A DNA stretch of 6,970 nucleotides from UBA11889 sp046582115 (lineage in GTDB: Bacteria; Pseudomonadota; Gammaproteobacteria; Pseudomonadales; Azotimanducaceae). Of this stretch, positions 1 through 5,444 are shown piece after piece. The notes under the pieces were generated by a model. It ran no database searches, was not told where the DNA came from, and saw only the letters and a list, made by a program, of their open reading frames with translations. Numbering within the stretch: the first letter of the stretch is position 1; every line of letters begins with the position of its first letter. Location: positions 1 to 6,970 of the forward strand of contig JAYGFA010000032.1 of NCBI GenBank assembly GCA_046582115.1, read 5' to 3'. The translations under genes and the position numbers were made by a program.

Positions 1-225
1 GAAACGTCCTAACGACATGAAAATACCTAGAAGAAGGAATGCGAGACCTATCTGAAAGAGGCGCTTCCTATTCGCGGTGATGTAAAACGACAACCCCATC
101 AAGCCAATTCCAAGCGCCAAGCATGCGGTTCCAAGCTCCGAAAGCGTCCGATAGAAAATGAGATAAAGTGTCATAAGGCCATAAACAATTCCCGCACCCC
201 AAAGGGAGACTTTCCACCATTTCAC
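1..225 (-). CDS. Small multi-pass membrane protein, unknown function (partial, runs off left edge)
   Basis: This reading frame is open from the amidase stop codon to the window edge, so it is a 3'-truncated gene. Counted from the GTG at 225-223, at least 75 residues are visible. They form three hydrophobic segments at about residues 6-25, 32-50 and 56-72, separated by short polar turns (FYRTLSE and TANRKR), and the N-terminus is basic and aromatic (VKWWK). I do not recognise the family. The start is uncertain. No ATG lies in frame near the N-terminus and no clear Shine-Dalgarno is seen. A TTG at 273-271 would add 16 residues. The ATG at 239-237 is in another frame and stops after five codons, its TGA overlapping the GTG (GTGA). 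The gene follows the amidase by about 51 nt on the same strand and probably shares its transcript. The open frame plus the membrane pattern make it likely real, though small membrane ORFs can be spurious. Confidence 0.55.
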   Translation of the reverse strand, partial: MKWWKVSLWGAGIVYGLMTLYLIFYRTLSELGTACLALGIGLMGLSFYITANRKRLFQIGLAFLLLGIFMSLGRF

Positions 226-276
226 GACGAAAGACTCATATATGTATGTATGCGGGAAAAGATATTGACGCAAGTT

Positions 277-1671
277 CTAGGTTACCGGATCAATCGGCGT
301 TGGCGTGGCCACCTCACGCTCTATGCATTCGCCTGCAAGCAGGCAAAGGTCTTCCCGCCAGAGGTCGGCGTAAATCTGGATTCCAGTGGCCAATCCATCG
401 GCGACCCCGGTAGGCAACGCCAAACCTGGTATGCCCAATACATTACCAGGAGCGATAAAGCGCAATGTGTCGACAATGAGCTCAACACCCGATTCGGGAA
501 TCAGGTCAGCATTACAGGGAAACGGCAATCCGGTCCACGTAGGCCCCACGACGACAGTGTACTTCGTCAAAAACTGTGACCAGACCACGCGCAACCGTTG
601 ACGTTCTCCGATCATTGCATCGAGGGACACGCTCCCAGGATCGAAGTATTGCTCCACAGCGACTAATTGTTGGTGCAACTCCGGTGTAATCACGCCTCGC
701 ATGTCGTCAAAACCGGCCGCCATGCCTGCGCACAAGATTTTTCCCCAAACATCCAAAGTCTTCTCGAGCTCCGGGGGCTCAGCCTTTTCTACCTCCCAAC
801 CCTGATCAGAGAGAATCCTCCCCGACAGTTCGATGGCATCGATAGTTGCTTGCGGTAATTTACATCCGGGTACGTTGGTCACTATGCCGGCTCGAAGCGA
901 GCTAGGAATGGGTCCTATGAGGGGTGCATCCACGGACTTCGGGTCCTTCGTGTGCCGGCCCGCAATAATCGATAGGACAAGCCGCAAATCCCCCACCGTT
1001 CGGGCCATGGGACCGTCCGACAGAAATTCCATGCTGGCTGAAGCAAGCCCCCCTAACTCAGCTTCGATCGCGAAAGGCACGCGGCCGACGGTTGGCTTGA
1101 GCGCTGCAATACCACAACAATAGGCCGGATTTCTTAGCGACCCGCCAATGTCGTTGCCAAGACCAATGGGTGACATGCCAGTCGCAATGGCAGCCGCCTC
1201 GCCCCCGCTCGAACCGCCCGGTGTGCGGCTTTTATCCCAAGGGTTATAGGTCCGCCCGCGGAGGGGATTTTCGGTATCGATACGTAGCCCCATTTCGGGA
1301 AGGTTGGTACGCGCTATAGGAATTGCACCTGACTTGTTCATGCGCTCCACAATCGGCGAGCTAGTGGTTGGAAACGCCTGAACGAGGGATGGCAGCCCTT
1401 GGGTCGTCGGTGTCCCAACCAAATCGATGTTTTCTTTTATCGTGTACGGTACGCCATGCAAAGGACGTAGGCGTTCGACCGTACCAGCGGTGTCCGCATG
1501 GTCCGCTGCGGCCAACGCACTTTCGGCAAGGACCATCGTGACAGCATTCACGTCACCGTTAACGTCCGCAATACGCGCGAAGTGAGCCTCAATCACCTCA
1601 CGACTTGAAACGTCACCTTGGCGGATCAGCAACGCGAGCTCCACAGCCGAACGTCTGCATAGTTCGTCCAT
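277..1671 (-). CDS. Amidase signature family hydrolase
   Basis: A cytoplasmic-type serine hydrolase that cleaves a carboxamide or amide bond to a carboxylate and an amine or ammonia. The substrate cannot be predicted, since this family covers acetamidases, aryl-amide hydrolases and GatA-like enzymes. Counting from the ATG at 1671, the protein is 464 residues, normal for the family. The Ser-cisSer-Lys triad is complete: K79 in GVPYTIKEN, S154 in the glycine-rich PGGSSGGEAAA block, and nucleophile S178 in GNDIGGSLRNPA. The 24- and 99-residue spacings equal those of the well-studied fatty acid amide hydrolase triad (K142, S217, S241). There is no signal peptide. A TTG two codons upstream (1677) is also open, but the ATG is preferred because a GGGGGG tract sits 7 nt before it. 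No GatB or GatC neighbour is seen, so a tRNA amidotransferase role is unlikely. The gene lies downstream of the MFS gene on the same strand, separated by about 200 bp. Confidence 0.95.
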   Translation of the reverse strand: MDELCRRSAVELALLIRQGDVSSREVIEAHFARIADVNGDVNAVTMVLAESALAAADHADTAGTVERLRPLHGVPYTIKENIDLVGTPTTQGLPSLVQAFPTTSSPIVERMNKSGAIPIARTNLPEMGLRIDTENPLRGRTYNPWDKSRTPGGSSGGEAAAIATGMSPIGLGNDIGGSLRNPAYCCGIAALKPTVGRVPFAIEAELGGLASASMEFLSDGPMARTVGDLRLVLSIIAGRHTKDPKSVDAPLIGPIPSSLRAGIVTNVPGCKLPQATIDAIELSGRILSDQGWEVEKAEPPELEKTLDVWGKILCAGMAAGFDDMRGVITPELHQQLVAVEQYFDPGSVSLDAMIGERQRLRVVWSQFLTKYTVVVGPTWTGLPFPCNADLIPESGVELIVDTLRFIAPGNVLGIPGLALPTGVADGLATGIQIYADLWREDLCLLAGECIEREVATPTPIDPVT

Positions 1672-1873
1672 ACCCAATCCCCCCGATAAGACAAGTGGTC
1701 AAATGATGTTACGCGGATAAGAAATGCCTAGCATTTGGGAGGGTTTACCCGTCGTAAAGACAAGACCGGTTCGTCAAGACGGTACCCAGAGGCTTCGCCG
1801 AAATCTTTGCGCTAGCGGAACGTTAAGGGCGTGAAATTCGGCTCGGCTCGCCGCCAGGAAGGACTCGCCTAGA
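1672..1873. other. Intergenic gap between MFS gene and amidase, with a 6-bp-arm inverted repeat
   Basis: About 200 bp with no supportable gene. It contains an inverted repeat, AAATGC-CTA-GCATTT, at 1722-1736, centred about 58 bp upstream of the amidase ATG, which could be an operator. Arms this short are expected by chance in a gap this size. No GC-rich hairpin followed by a T-tract is seen on the minus strand after the MFS stop, so read-through from the transporter gene into the amidase is possible. The size of the gap also allows a separate amidase promoter, but no convincing -35/-10 pair was found. Confidence 0.35.
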
Positions 1874-3052
1874 TCAAGTGACTTGTTTTGTACGCGAGTA
1901 AAAAAGGAGCGCCGCAGTGATAACCGCGGTTGACAACAACAACGAGCTATTGGTTATAAAGGGAGCAGCAACGTGCCACTCGTCGTACAGCCAACCGCCA
2001 AGCAACGGTCCACAAGCCGCACCCACGCCCCTAACAAATTCGTAGCGCGCGACCGTACGTCCACGGTTTAGCGCAGTGGTTTGAGAGGTAATTAGCGCAT
2101 CAAGTTGAGGGGTGACCATGCACCATGCACCGACCAACACGGTGTAAACGAGTATTAATACCCAAACAGACGGCAGAAACGGAAAACTACCGTTGACGAG
2201 GGCAGCTAAAACCAGACCGAACACGACGACCCGATAGCGACCAATCCGGTCGCCCCAAGCCCCAGCGCGCGAAGGAACGAACGCGTAAAGAATGCCACCC
2301 GCCATGACGGTACCGAGCATTGCCGGCTCAAGTTCGAACCGATCTGTAAGTAAAATCAAAAAAACGGGGCCGATGAGCGCTTCGGCCAATGCGACCGTCG
2401 CTACCAAGGCTGAGAGCGCTATCCCCCTGTTGTCCCACGGTGGTACTAGACCCGGTTGTCCCGCTGCTTTCGTCTCCGGCGTTCCGTGCCAACTCAGGAT
2501 CAAGGCAATAGCTGAAAGCACGGCATAACCAAGGAATGACCATCGCCATGCTGATGCTAATGGCAGGAACCCGATTAACGTAAACCCGAAAAATGCGCCG
2601 AACATGCTCCCGCGTGCCCCCTGTTCCGTCAGTCGGCCCATGATTCGAGCACGGCGTTCTTCGGGCACCGTATCGGCAACCACCGTCCGCAACGTCAGCC
2701 ACATCGCAGCGGCACCTACACCTTGGAGTATCCGGCCAGCGTATAGACCGGGTAGATCAATGCTTTGCCCAAACACCACCATACAAACGACGTAACTCGC
2801 TAACGCCAACAGTAAAAACGGTCGTCGTCCATAGTGGTCTAGCGCCCACCCCGTCAGGGGTCTAACCACTAAAATTATCCCCGTAAATACGCTAAACAAG
2901 CCTCCGATCGCAGTAGCAGAAGCCCCTAATTGACGCGCATAAATAGGAAGCAGGATCGACAACATCCCAAAAGATGCCGACGCCAACAATATCGGCCGAT
3001 ATAAGAATCTGGGCTCTTCGACCATCTTATCTATGGTTGAATCGCAGGCCAT
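1874..3052 (-). CDS. MFS transporter (12-helix permease, drug/metabolite efflux-like)
   Basis: An inner-membrane secondary transporter of 392 residues, the usual size for a 12-helix major facilitator. Hydrophobic segments fall at roughly residues 18-37, 49-67, 78-95, 101-124, 147-168, 171-188, 209-236, 246-262, 274-291, 295-315, 336-355 and 362-386. The MFS motif A is clear between helices 2 and 3 (GWALDHYGRR, 68-77) and recurs, as expected of the duplicated fold, between helices 8 and 9 (GAWGDRIGRYR, 264-274). RILQGVGAA (107-115) in helix 4 matches motif B of proton-coupled drug and metabolite antiporters. A polar loop at about 189-208 separates the two halves. Motif B suggests export, but direction and substrate are not readable. 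The ATG at 3052 has GGAG only 2 nt upstream, which is unusually close; the ATG at 3025 (Met10) is an alternative start just before helix 1. The gene is transcribed away from the epoxide hydrolase gene. Confidence 0.93.
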   Translation of the reverse strand: MACDSTIDKMVEEPRFLYRPILLASASFGMLSILLPIYARQLGASATAIGGLFSVFTGIILVVRPLTGWALDHYGRRPFLLLALASYVVCMVVFGQSIDLPGLYAGRILQGVGAAAMWLTLRTVVADTVPEERRARIMGRLTEQGARGSMFGAFFGFTLIGFLPLASAWRWSFLGYAVLSAIALILSWHGTPETKAAGQPGLVPPWDNRGIALSALVATVALAEALIGPVFLILLTDRFELEPAMLGTVMAGGILYAFVPSRAGAWGDRIGRYRVVVFGLVLAALVNGSFPFLPSVWVLILVYTVLVGAWCMVTPQLDALITSQTTALNRGRTVARYEFVRGVGAACGPLLGGWLYDEWHVAAPFITNSSLLLSTAVITAALLFYSRTKQVT

Positions 3053-3286
3053 TTCTCCAACAAGAGTTTACTGGCGGTTTACCCGACCGGTCTTCTGGGC
3101 CCAAGGGTTTCCGTCCTTGTAACTTCATGACCTACATCTAAGCGTTCGATAAGAACCTAGTGCAACAAACCCCGGAGCCATCAACGCGAGTTGCCGCTTT
3201 GTCCGACGGAGACTATCACCGACTTCTCTACAACTGTACTTCTAGCCCCCGGGGTTAGGGGACTTTAGACCATGACCTGCGTTGCC

Positions 3287-3374
3287 GCGTTATCGATGAC
3301 ATACCAAACTCATATGGCGACAATGTCTCCGAACGAAAATTACAAAGCCGCAAATCGACATAAATCGATAACGC
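3287..3374. repeat. Perfect 11-bp inverted repeat pair, possible operator
   Basis: GCGTTATCGAT at 3287-3297 is the exact reverse complement of ATCGATAACGC at 3364-3374. The arms are 77 bp apart centre to centre, and each contains the palindrome ATCGAT. The right arm ends 17 bp before the epoxide hydrolase ATG and overlaps the second copy of AAATCGA. Eleven matching bases within about 100 bp are unlikely by chance in a region this small (a rough expectation near 0.01). The separation suits two protein-binding sites joined by DNA looping better than an RNA hairpin. No regulator gene is present in the window to pair with it. Confidence 0.45.
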
Positions 3375-3381
3375 CATAACT

Positions 3382-3385
3382 GGAG
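3382..3385 (+). promoter_or_regulatory. Ribosome binding site of epoxide hydrolase gene
   Basis: GGAG lies 6 nt before the ATG at 3392, a standard Shine-Dalgarno spacing that fixes this start. It is one of the clearest ribosome sites in the window. Confidence 0.7.
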
Positions 3386-3391
3386 ACGGAG

Positions 3392-4345
3392 ATGGAATTT
3401 AGAGAAATCAGTAACGGTGACATAGTGCTAAGAGTCGCGATCCAGGGAAGCGGGCCGGTTTTACTCTGCGTACATGGATGGCCCGAGCTCTGGTACTCCT
3501 GGCGGCATCAAATTTCCCACTTCAGTAAACTCGGCTTTACAATCGCGGCGATGGATGTCCGTGGTTATGGAGGTAGTTCCAAACCGGAATCCATCTCGTC
3601 CTATTCCATGAGAAACCTGTGTCGGGACGTAGCAGCTGTAGCGAACGAGGTCAGCGATGATCCCGTAGTGTTGTTAGGACACGACTGGGGGGCGCCCATC
3701 GTTTGGAACACTGCACTGCTGCACCCCGATCTCGTTAAAGCAGTTGCGGGATTAAGTGTTCCATATACCCCCGGTGGCGATACAGCCTTCATAGACATGG
3801 CGAAACAACTCTACGCCGACCGTTTCTTCTACCAGATCTACTTTCAAGCTGAAGGTGTCGCGGAAGCAGAACTCGAGGCTGACGTGCCGTTGTCTTTACG
3901 CAAAATCTATTACGCGATTTCGGGCGATTCGCCATCGGACACGTGGCTCGCTGACAAGCCGAGCGACGCAAAATTACTTGAAGGCATGGTCGACCCTGAC
4001 CCATTTCCCGCCTGGCTTACACCAGACGATCTGAAGCTATATAGCGATGCCTTCGAATCGAGCGGTTTTCGTGGCCCATTGAACCGCTACCGAGCGCAAC
4101 GTATTGATGTGAAGGAACTGGTCGACATACGCGGTCGTACTATCACGCAACCGGCTTGTTTTATTGGCGGAGAGAGAGACCCGGTGCGTCACTTTGTCAC
4201 GGGTGTAGATATGTACGCCAATCCTGGTGCGGCATGCGACGACTTTCGGAAAAGTACCGTCATCGATGGCGCAGGCCACTGGGTTCAGCAGGAGGCACCA
4301 GCCAAAACTAACGCGGCACTGGAGGATTTCTTCAACGCCCTTTAA
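3392..4345 (+). CDS. Epoxide hydrolase, soluble alpha/beta-hydrolase type
   Basis: Opens an epoxide with water to a vicinal diol through a covalent alkyl-enzyme ester. The 317-residue protein is a single alpha/beta-hydrolase domain with its cap, and every residue expected of a true epoxide hydrolase is present: the oxyanion motif HGWP (28-31), nucleophile D98 in GHDWGA, the epoxide-polarising cap tyrosines Y147 (FYQIYFQ) and Y233 (PLNRYR), acid D263 (GERDPV) and base H296 (GAGHWVQQEAP). YQIYFQAEGVAEAELE closely resembles the cap of mammalian soluble epoxide hydrolase. An aspartate nucleophile separates it from esterases (Ser), and the cap tyrosines separate it from haloalkane dehalogenases. 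No signal peptide is seen, so it is cytoplasmic. It is the first gene of the rightward set, 131-140 bp ahead of the dioxygenase gene. A likely role is hydrolysing an epoxide made by one of the two neighbouring oxygenases (inference). Confidence 0.95.
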   Translation: MEFREISNGDIVLRVAIQGSGPVLLCVHGWPELWYSWRHQISHFSKLGFTIAAMDVRGYGGSSKPESISSYSMRNLCRDVAAVANEVSDDPVVLLGHDWGAPIVWNTALLHPDLVKAVAGLSVPYTPGGDTAFIDMAKQLYADRFFYQIYFQAEGVAEAELEADVPLSLRKIYYAISGDSPSDTWLADKPSDAKLLEGMVDPDPFPAWLTPDDLKLYSDAFESSGFRGPLNRYRAQRIDVKELVDIRGRTITQPACFIGGERDPVRHFVTGVDMYANPGAACDDFRKSTVIDGAGHWVQQEAPAKTNAALEDFFNAL

Positions 4346-4485
4346 CGACTGCAAGGAGAACCCAGTACCGACGTAAGTGGCTCCGCGAGGCAACACCCAA
4401 TTTGCCGTAACAGTGAAGAAACGATCATGAAATTTGTCATGAAATCTTGAACAATATGAATGTTTGAATCAGGAAGTTGGAAACC
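4346..4485 (+). promoter_or_regulatory. Spacer between epoxide hydrolase and dioxygenase genes, with tandem repeat and weak promoter candidate
   Basis: A strong AAGGAG sits at 4353-4358, just after the epoxide hydrolase stop, but no start codon follows at a usable distance. At 4425-4449 a 12/13-nt near-tandem repeat, TCATGAAATTTG then TCATGAAATCTTG, occurs. TTGTCA (4434-4439), 15 bp, TATGAA (4455-4460) could be a sigma-70-type promoter giving a short leader before the dioxygenase ATG, though the spacing is shorter than ideal. AGGAAG at 4471-4476, 9 nt before ATG 4486, is the probable ribosome site. No terminator is seen, so co-transcription with the epoxide hydrolase remains possible. Confidence 0.35.
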
Positions 4486-5298
4486 ATGACCTCGAAGGCA
4501 GAAATACCTGTTTTTGATGCTGACATCAGTTTGAGCTTGGTCAAAGAAGCCCTCGATGAATCTGGTTGTGCGGTCATTCGAAATGCCCAGTCCGTAGAGT
4601 CTGTTCACGAGGTTAAGTCCGAACTCGAAGAGCCTATGGGACAGATTAATGTACAGGAACAGGATTCAACGGATGATTTCTATCCGGCCCAAACTCGGCG
4701 CTTGCCCGCATTACTTGCTAGGTCGAAAGGTGCTCAACGGATGGCGACGGATCCAAACATAATGGCCCTGTCGAAACATCATCTCGGCAGGAACTGCGAA
4801 CGGTTTCAGCTTCATGTTTCGGCAGCACTCGAAATCGGACCGGGAGCCAGGGAACAAATGTTGCATCGCGAGGAAGACGCTTTTCCCTTCTTCCAATTAC
4901 CGCGACCAAGCCTGGTTATCGCAACCATGTGGGCCATGAGTGATTTCAATCAATTCAATGGATCGACGTTACTTGTACCCGGAAGCCATCGCTGGAATGC
5001 AGAGCGTCAGGCTTTGCCGGAGGAAGTCGCACAAGCGGATATGCCTGAGGGTTCGGTATTGATTTGGTTGGGTGGAACGCTCCACGCGGCAGGTGCGAAT
5101 ACTTCGAGTGAGTGGCGCTATGGAATTTTTCTTTCTTATTCATTGGGGTGGTTACGCCAGGAGGAAAACCAGTACCTGAACTTACCGCCATCTTTTGCCA
5201 AGAACGTGTCGGACGAAGTAAGAGAATTGATCGGCTATCCGATGCACGGTGCGCTAGGCTTTTACGACCCACGAATAGCACAAATGTTGAAGAGCTAG
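4486..5298 (+). CDS. PhyH-family Fe(II)/2-oxoglutarate-dependent dioxygenase
   Basis: Non-haem iron oxygenase of the phytanoyl-CoA dioxygenase family, which couples 2-oxoglutarate decarboxylation to hydroxylation, or sometimes desaturation or epoxidation, of a substrate. From the ATG at 4486 it has 270 residues, typical for bacterial members. The family signature FNGSTLLVPGSHRW lies at about residues 157-170. Predicted iron ligands are H127 and E129 (LHREEDAF) and distal H200 (TLHAAGAN); R211 (SEWRYG), 11 residues later, is the expected 2-oxoglutarate carboxylate anchor. The first motif is HxE instead of the commoner HxD; HxE is known in other members of the superfamily and should still bind iron. 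A TTG at 4477 extends the frame by three codons, but the ATG is preferred for its AGGAAG site 9 nt upstream; an in-frame TGA at 4465 rules out longer forms. The true substrate is unlikely to be phytanoyl-CoA, since the family is broad. Confidence 0.92.
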   Translation: MTSKAEIPVFDADISLSLVKEALDESGCAVIRNAQSVESVHEVKSELEEPMGQINVQEQDSTDDFYPAQTRRLPALLARSKGAQRMATDPNIMALSKHHLGRNCERFQLHVSAALEIGPGAREQMLHREEDAFPFFQLPRPSLVIATMWAMSDFNQFNGSTLLVPGSHRWNAERQALPEEVAQADMPEGSVLIWLGGTLHAAGANTSSEWRYGIFLSYSLGWLRQEENQYLNLPPSFAKNVSDEVRELIGYPMHGALGFYDPRIAQMLKS

Positions 5299-5444
5299 TG
5301 GTGACCGTCACGACAACGACCCATGAGAAGCCGTTGGGGTTTGGAAAGTGGCTTTTGCGTGTGCAAGCACCGTCGGTGAGGCCGGAGCGTCTGTTTTAAA
5401 AAAAACACGTGTAATATCGAGCCTTTCAGTGGACTCAAACTACG
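5299..5444 (+). promoter_or_regulatory. Palindrome-rich gap before the flavin monooxygenase gene
   Basis: This 146-bp gap holds no supported gene. Short palindromes cluster in it: GTGAC-C-GTCAC (5301-5311) just after the dioxygenase stop, TTGC-GTGT-GCAA (5355-5366), GTGC-AA-GCAC (5361-5370), CACC-GTC-GGTG (5368-5378), TGTTTT-AAAA-AAAACA (5392-5407) and ACACGTGT (5405-5412). The last directly abuts TAATAT (5412-5417), a plausible -10 box about 28 bp before the GTG start, although no good -35 box lies at the right distance. The CACC hairpin, a short spacer and TTTT could act as a weak terminator, but the stem is only 4 bp. The gap may therefore hold a separate promoter and operator for the LLM gene (inference). 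Confidence 0.35.

Larger units (their letters stand above)
3053..3391. promoter_or_regulatory. Divergent intergenic control region
   Basis: These 339 bp separate two outward-facing genes and must hold promoters for both, unless transcription enters from elsewhere. No gene is supported here; the longest plus-strand ATG frame near the end (3314-3379, 21 codons) has no ribosome site. Visible structure includes a perfect 11-bp inverted repeat (3287-3297 and 3364-3374), AAATCGA twice at a 10-bp interval (3352-3358, 3362-3368), the palindromes TGGGCCCA near 3096 and CCCCGGGG at 3247-3254, and GTTTAC twice at an 11-bp interval close to the MFS start (3066-3071, 3077-3082). Candidate promoter boxes are weak on both strands (for example TTATCG, 17 bp, TATGGC at 3290-3318 on the plus strand), which would fit activator-dependent control, but this is inference. 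Confidence 0.6.

Noticed and set aside
833..1123. 96-codon plus-strand frame opposite the amidase gene.
   Set aside because: Antisense to the conserved amidase signature region; openness is a by-product of that codon use.
277..1671. GatA (tRNA amidotransferase subunit A) as identity of the amidase.
   Set aside because: The motif blocks fit the general amidase signature, but no gatB or gatC lies adjacent and the context is catabolic or accessory.
2328..2702. 124-codon minus-strand frame inside the MFS gene.
   Set aside because: Overlaps the MFS gene in another frame on the same strand; the composition is Arg/Gly/Ser-rich with no domain, typical of a shadow frame.
1742..3085. GGTTTACCCG shared at 1742-1751 and 3076-3085, upstream of both the amidase and the MFS starts.
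   Set aside because: Dozens of matching 10-mer pairs are expected by chance in 7 kb; the distances to the two starts differ (about 70 and 24 bp), so a shared operator is not supported.
3314..3379. 21-codon frame ending 12 nt before the epoxide hydrolase ATG.
   Set aside because: No Shine-Dalgarno, no leader-peptide feature such as codon runs or an attenuator hairpin, and it overlaps the putative operator repeats.
3392..4345. Haloalkane dehalogenase as identity of the hydrolase.
   Set aside because: Both cap tyrosines (147, 233) and the HGWPE and YQIYFQ blocks fit epoxide hydrolase; dehalogenases instead use Trp/Asn halide-binding residues.
5368..5405. Possible intrinsic terminator after the dioxygenase gene.
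   Set aside because: The stem CACC-GTC-GGTG is only 4 bp, lies about 14 nt from a TTTT run and is followed by eight A; too weak to call.
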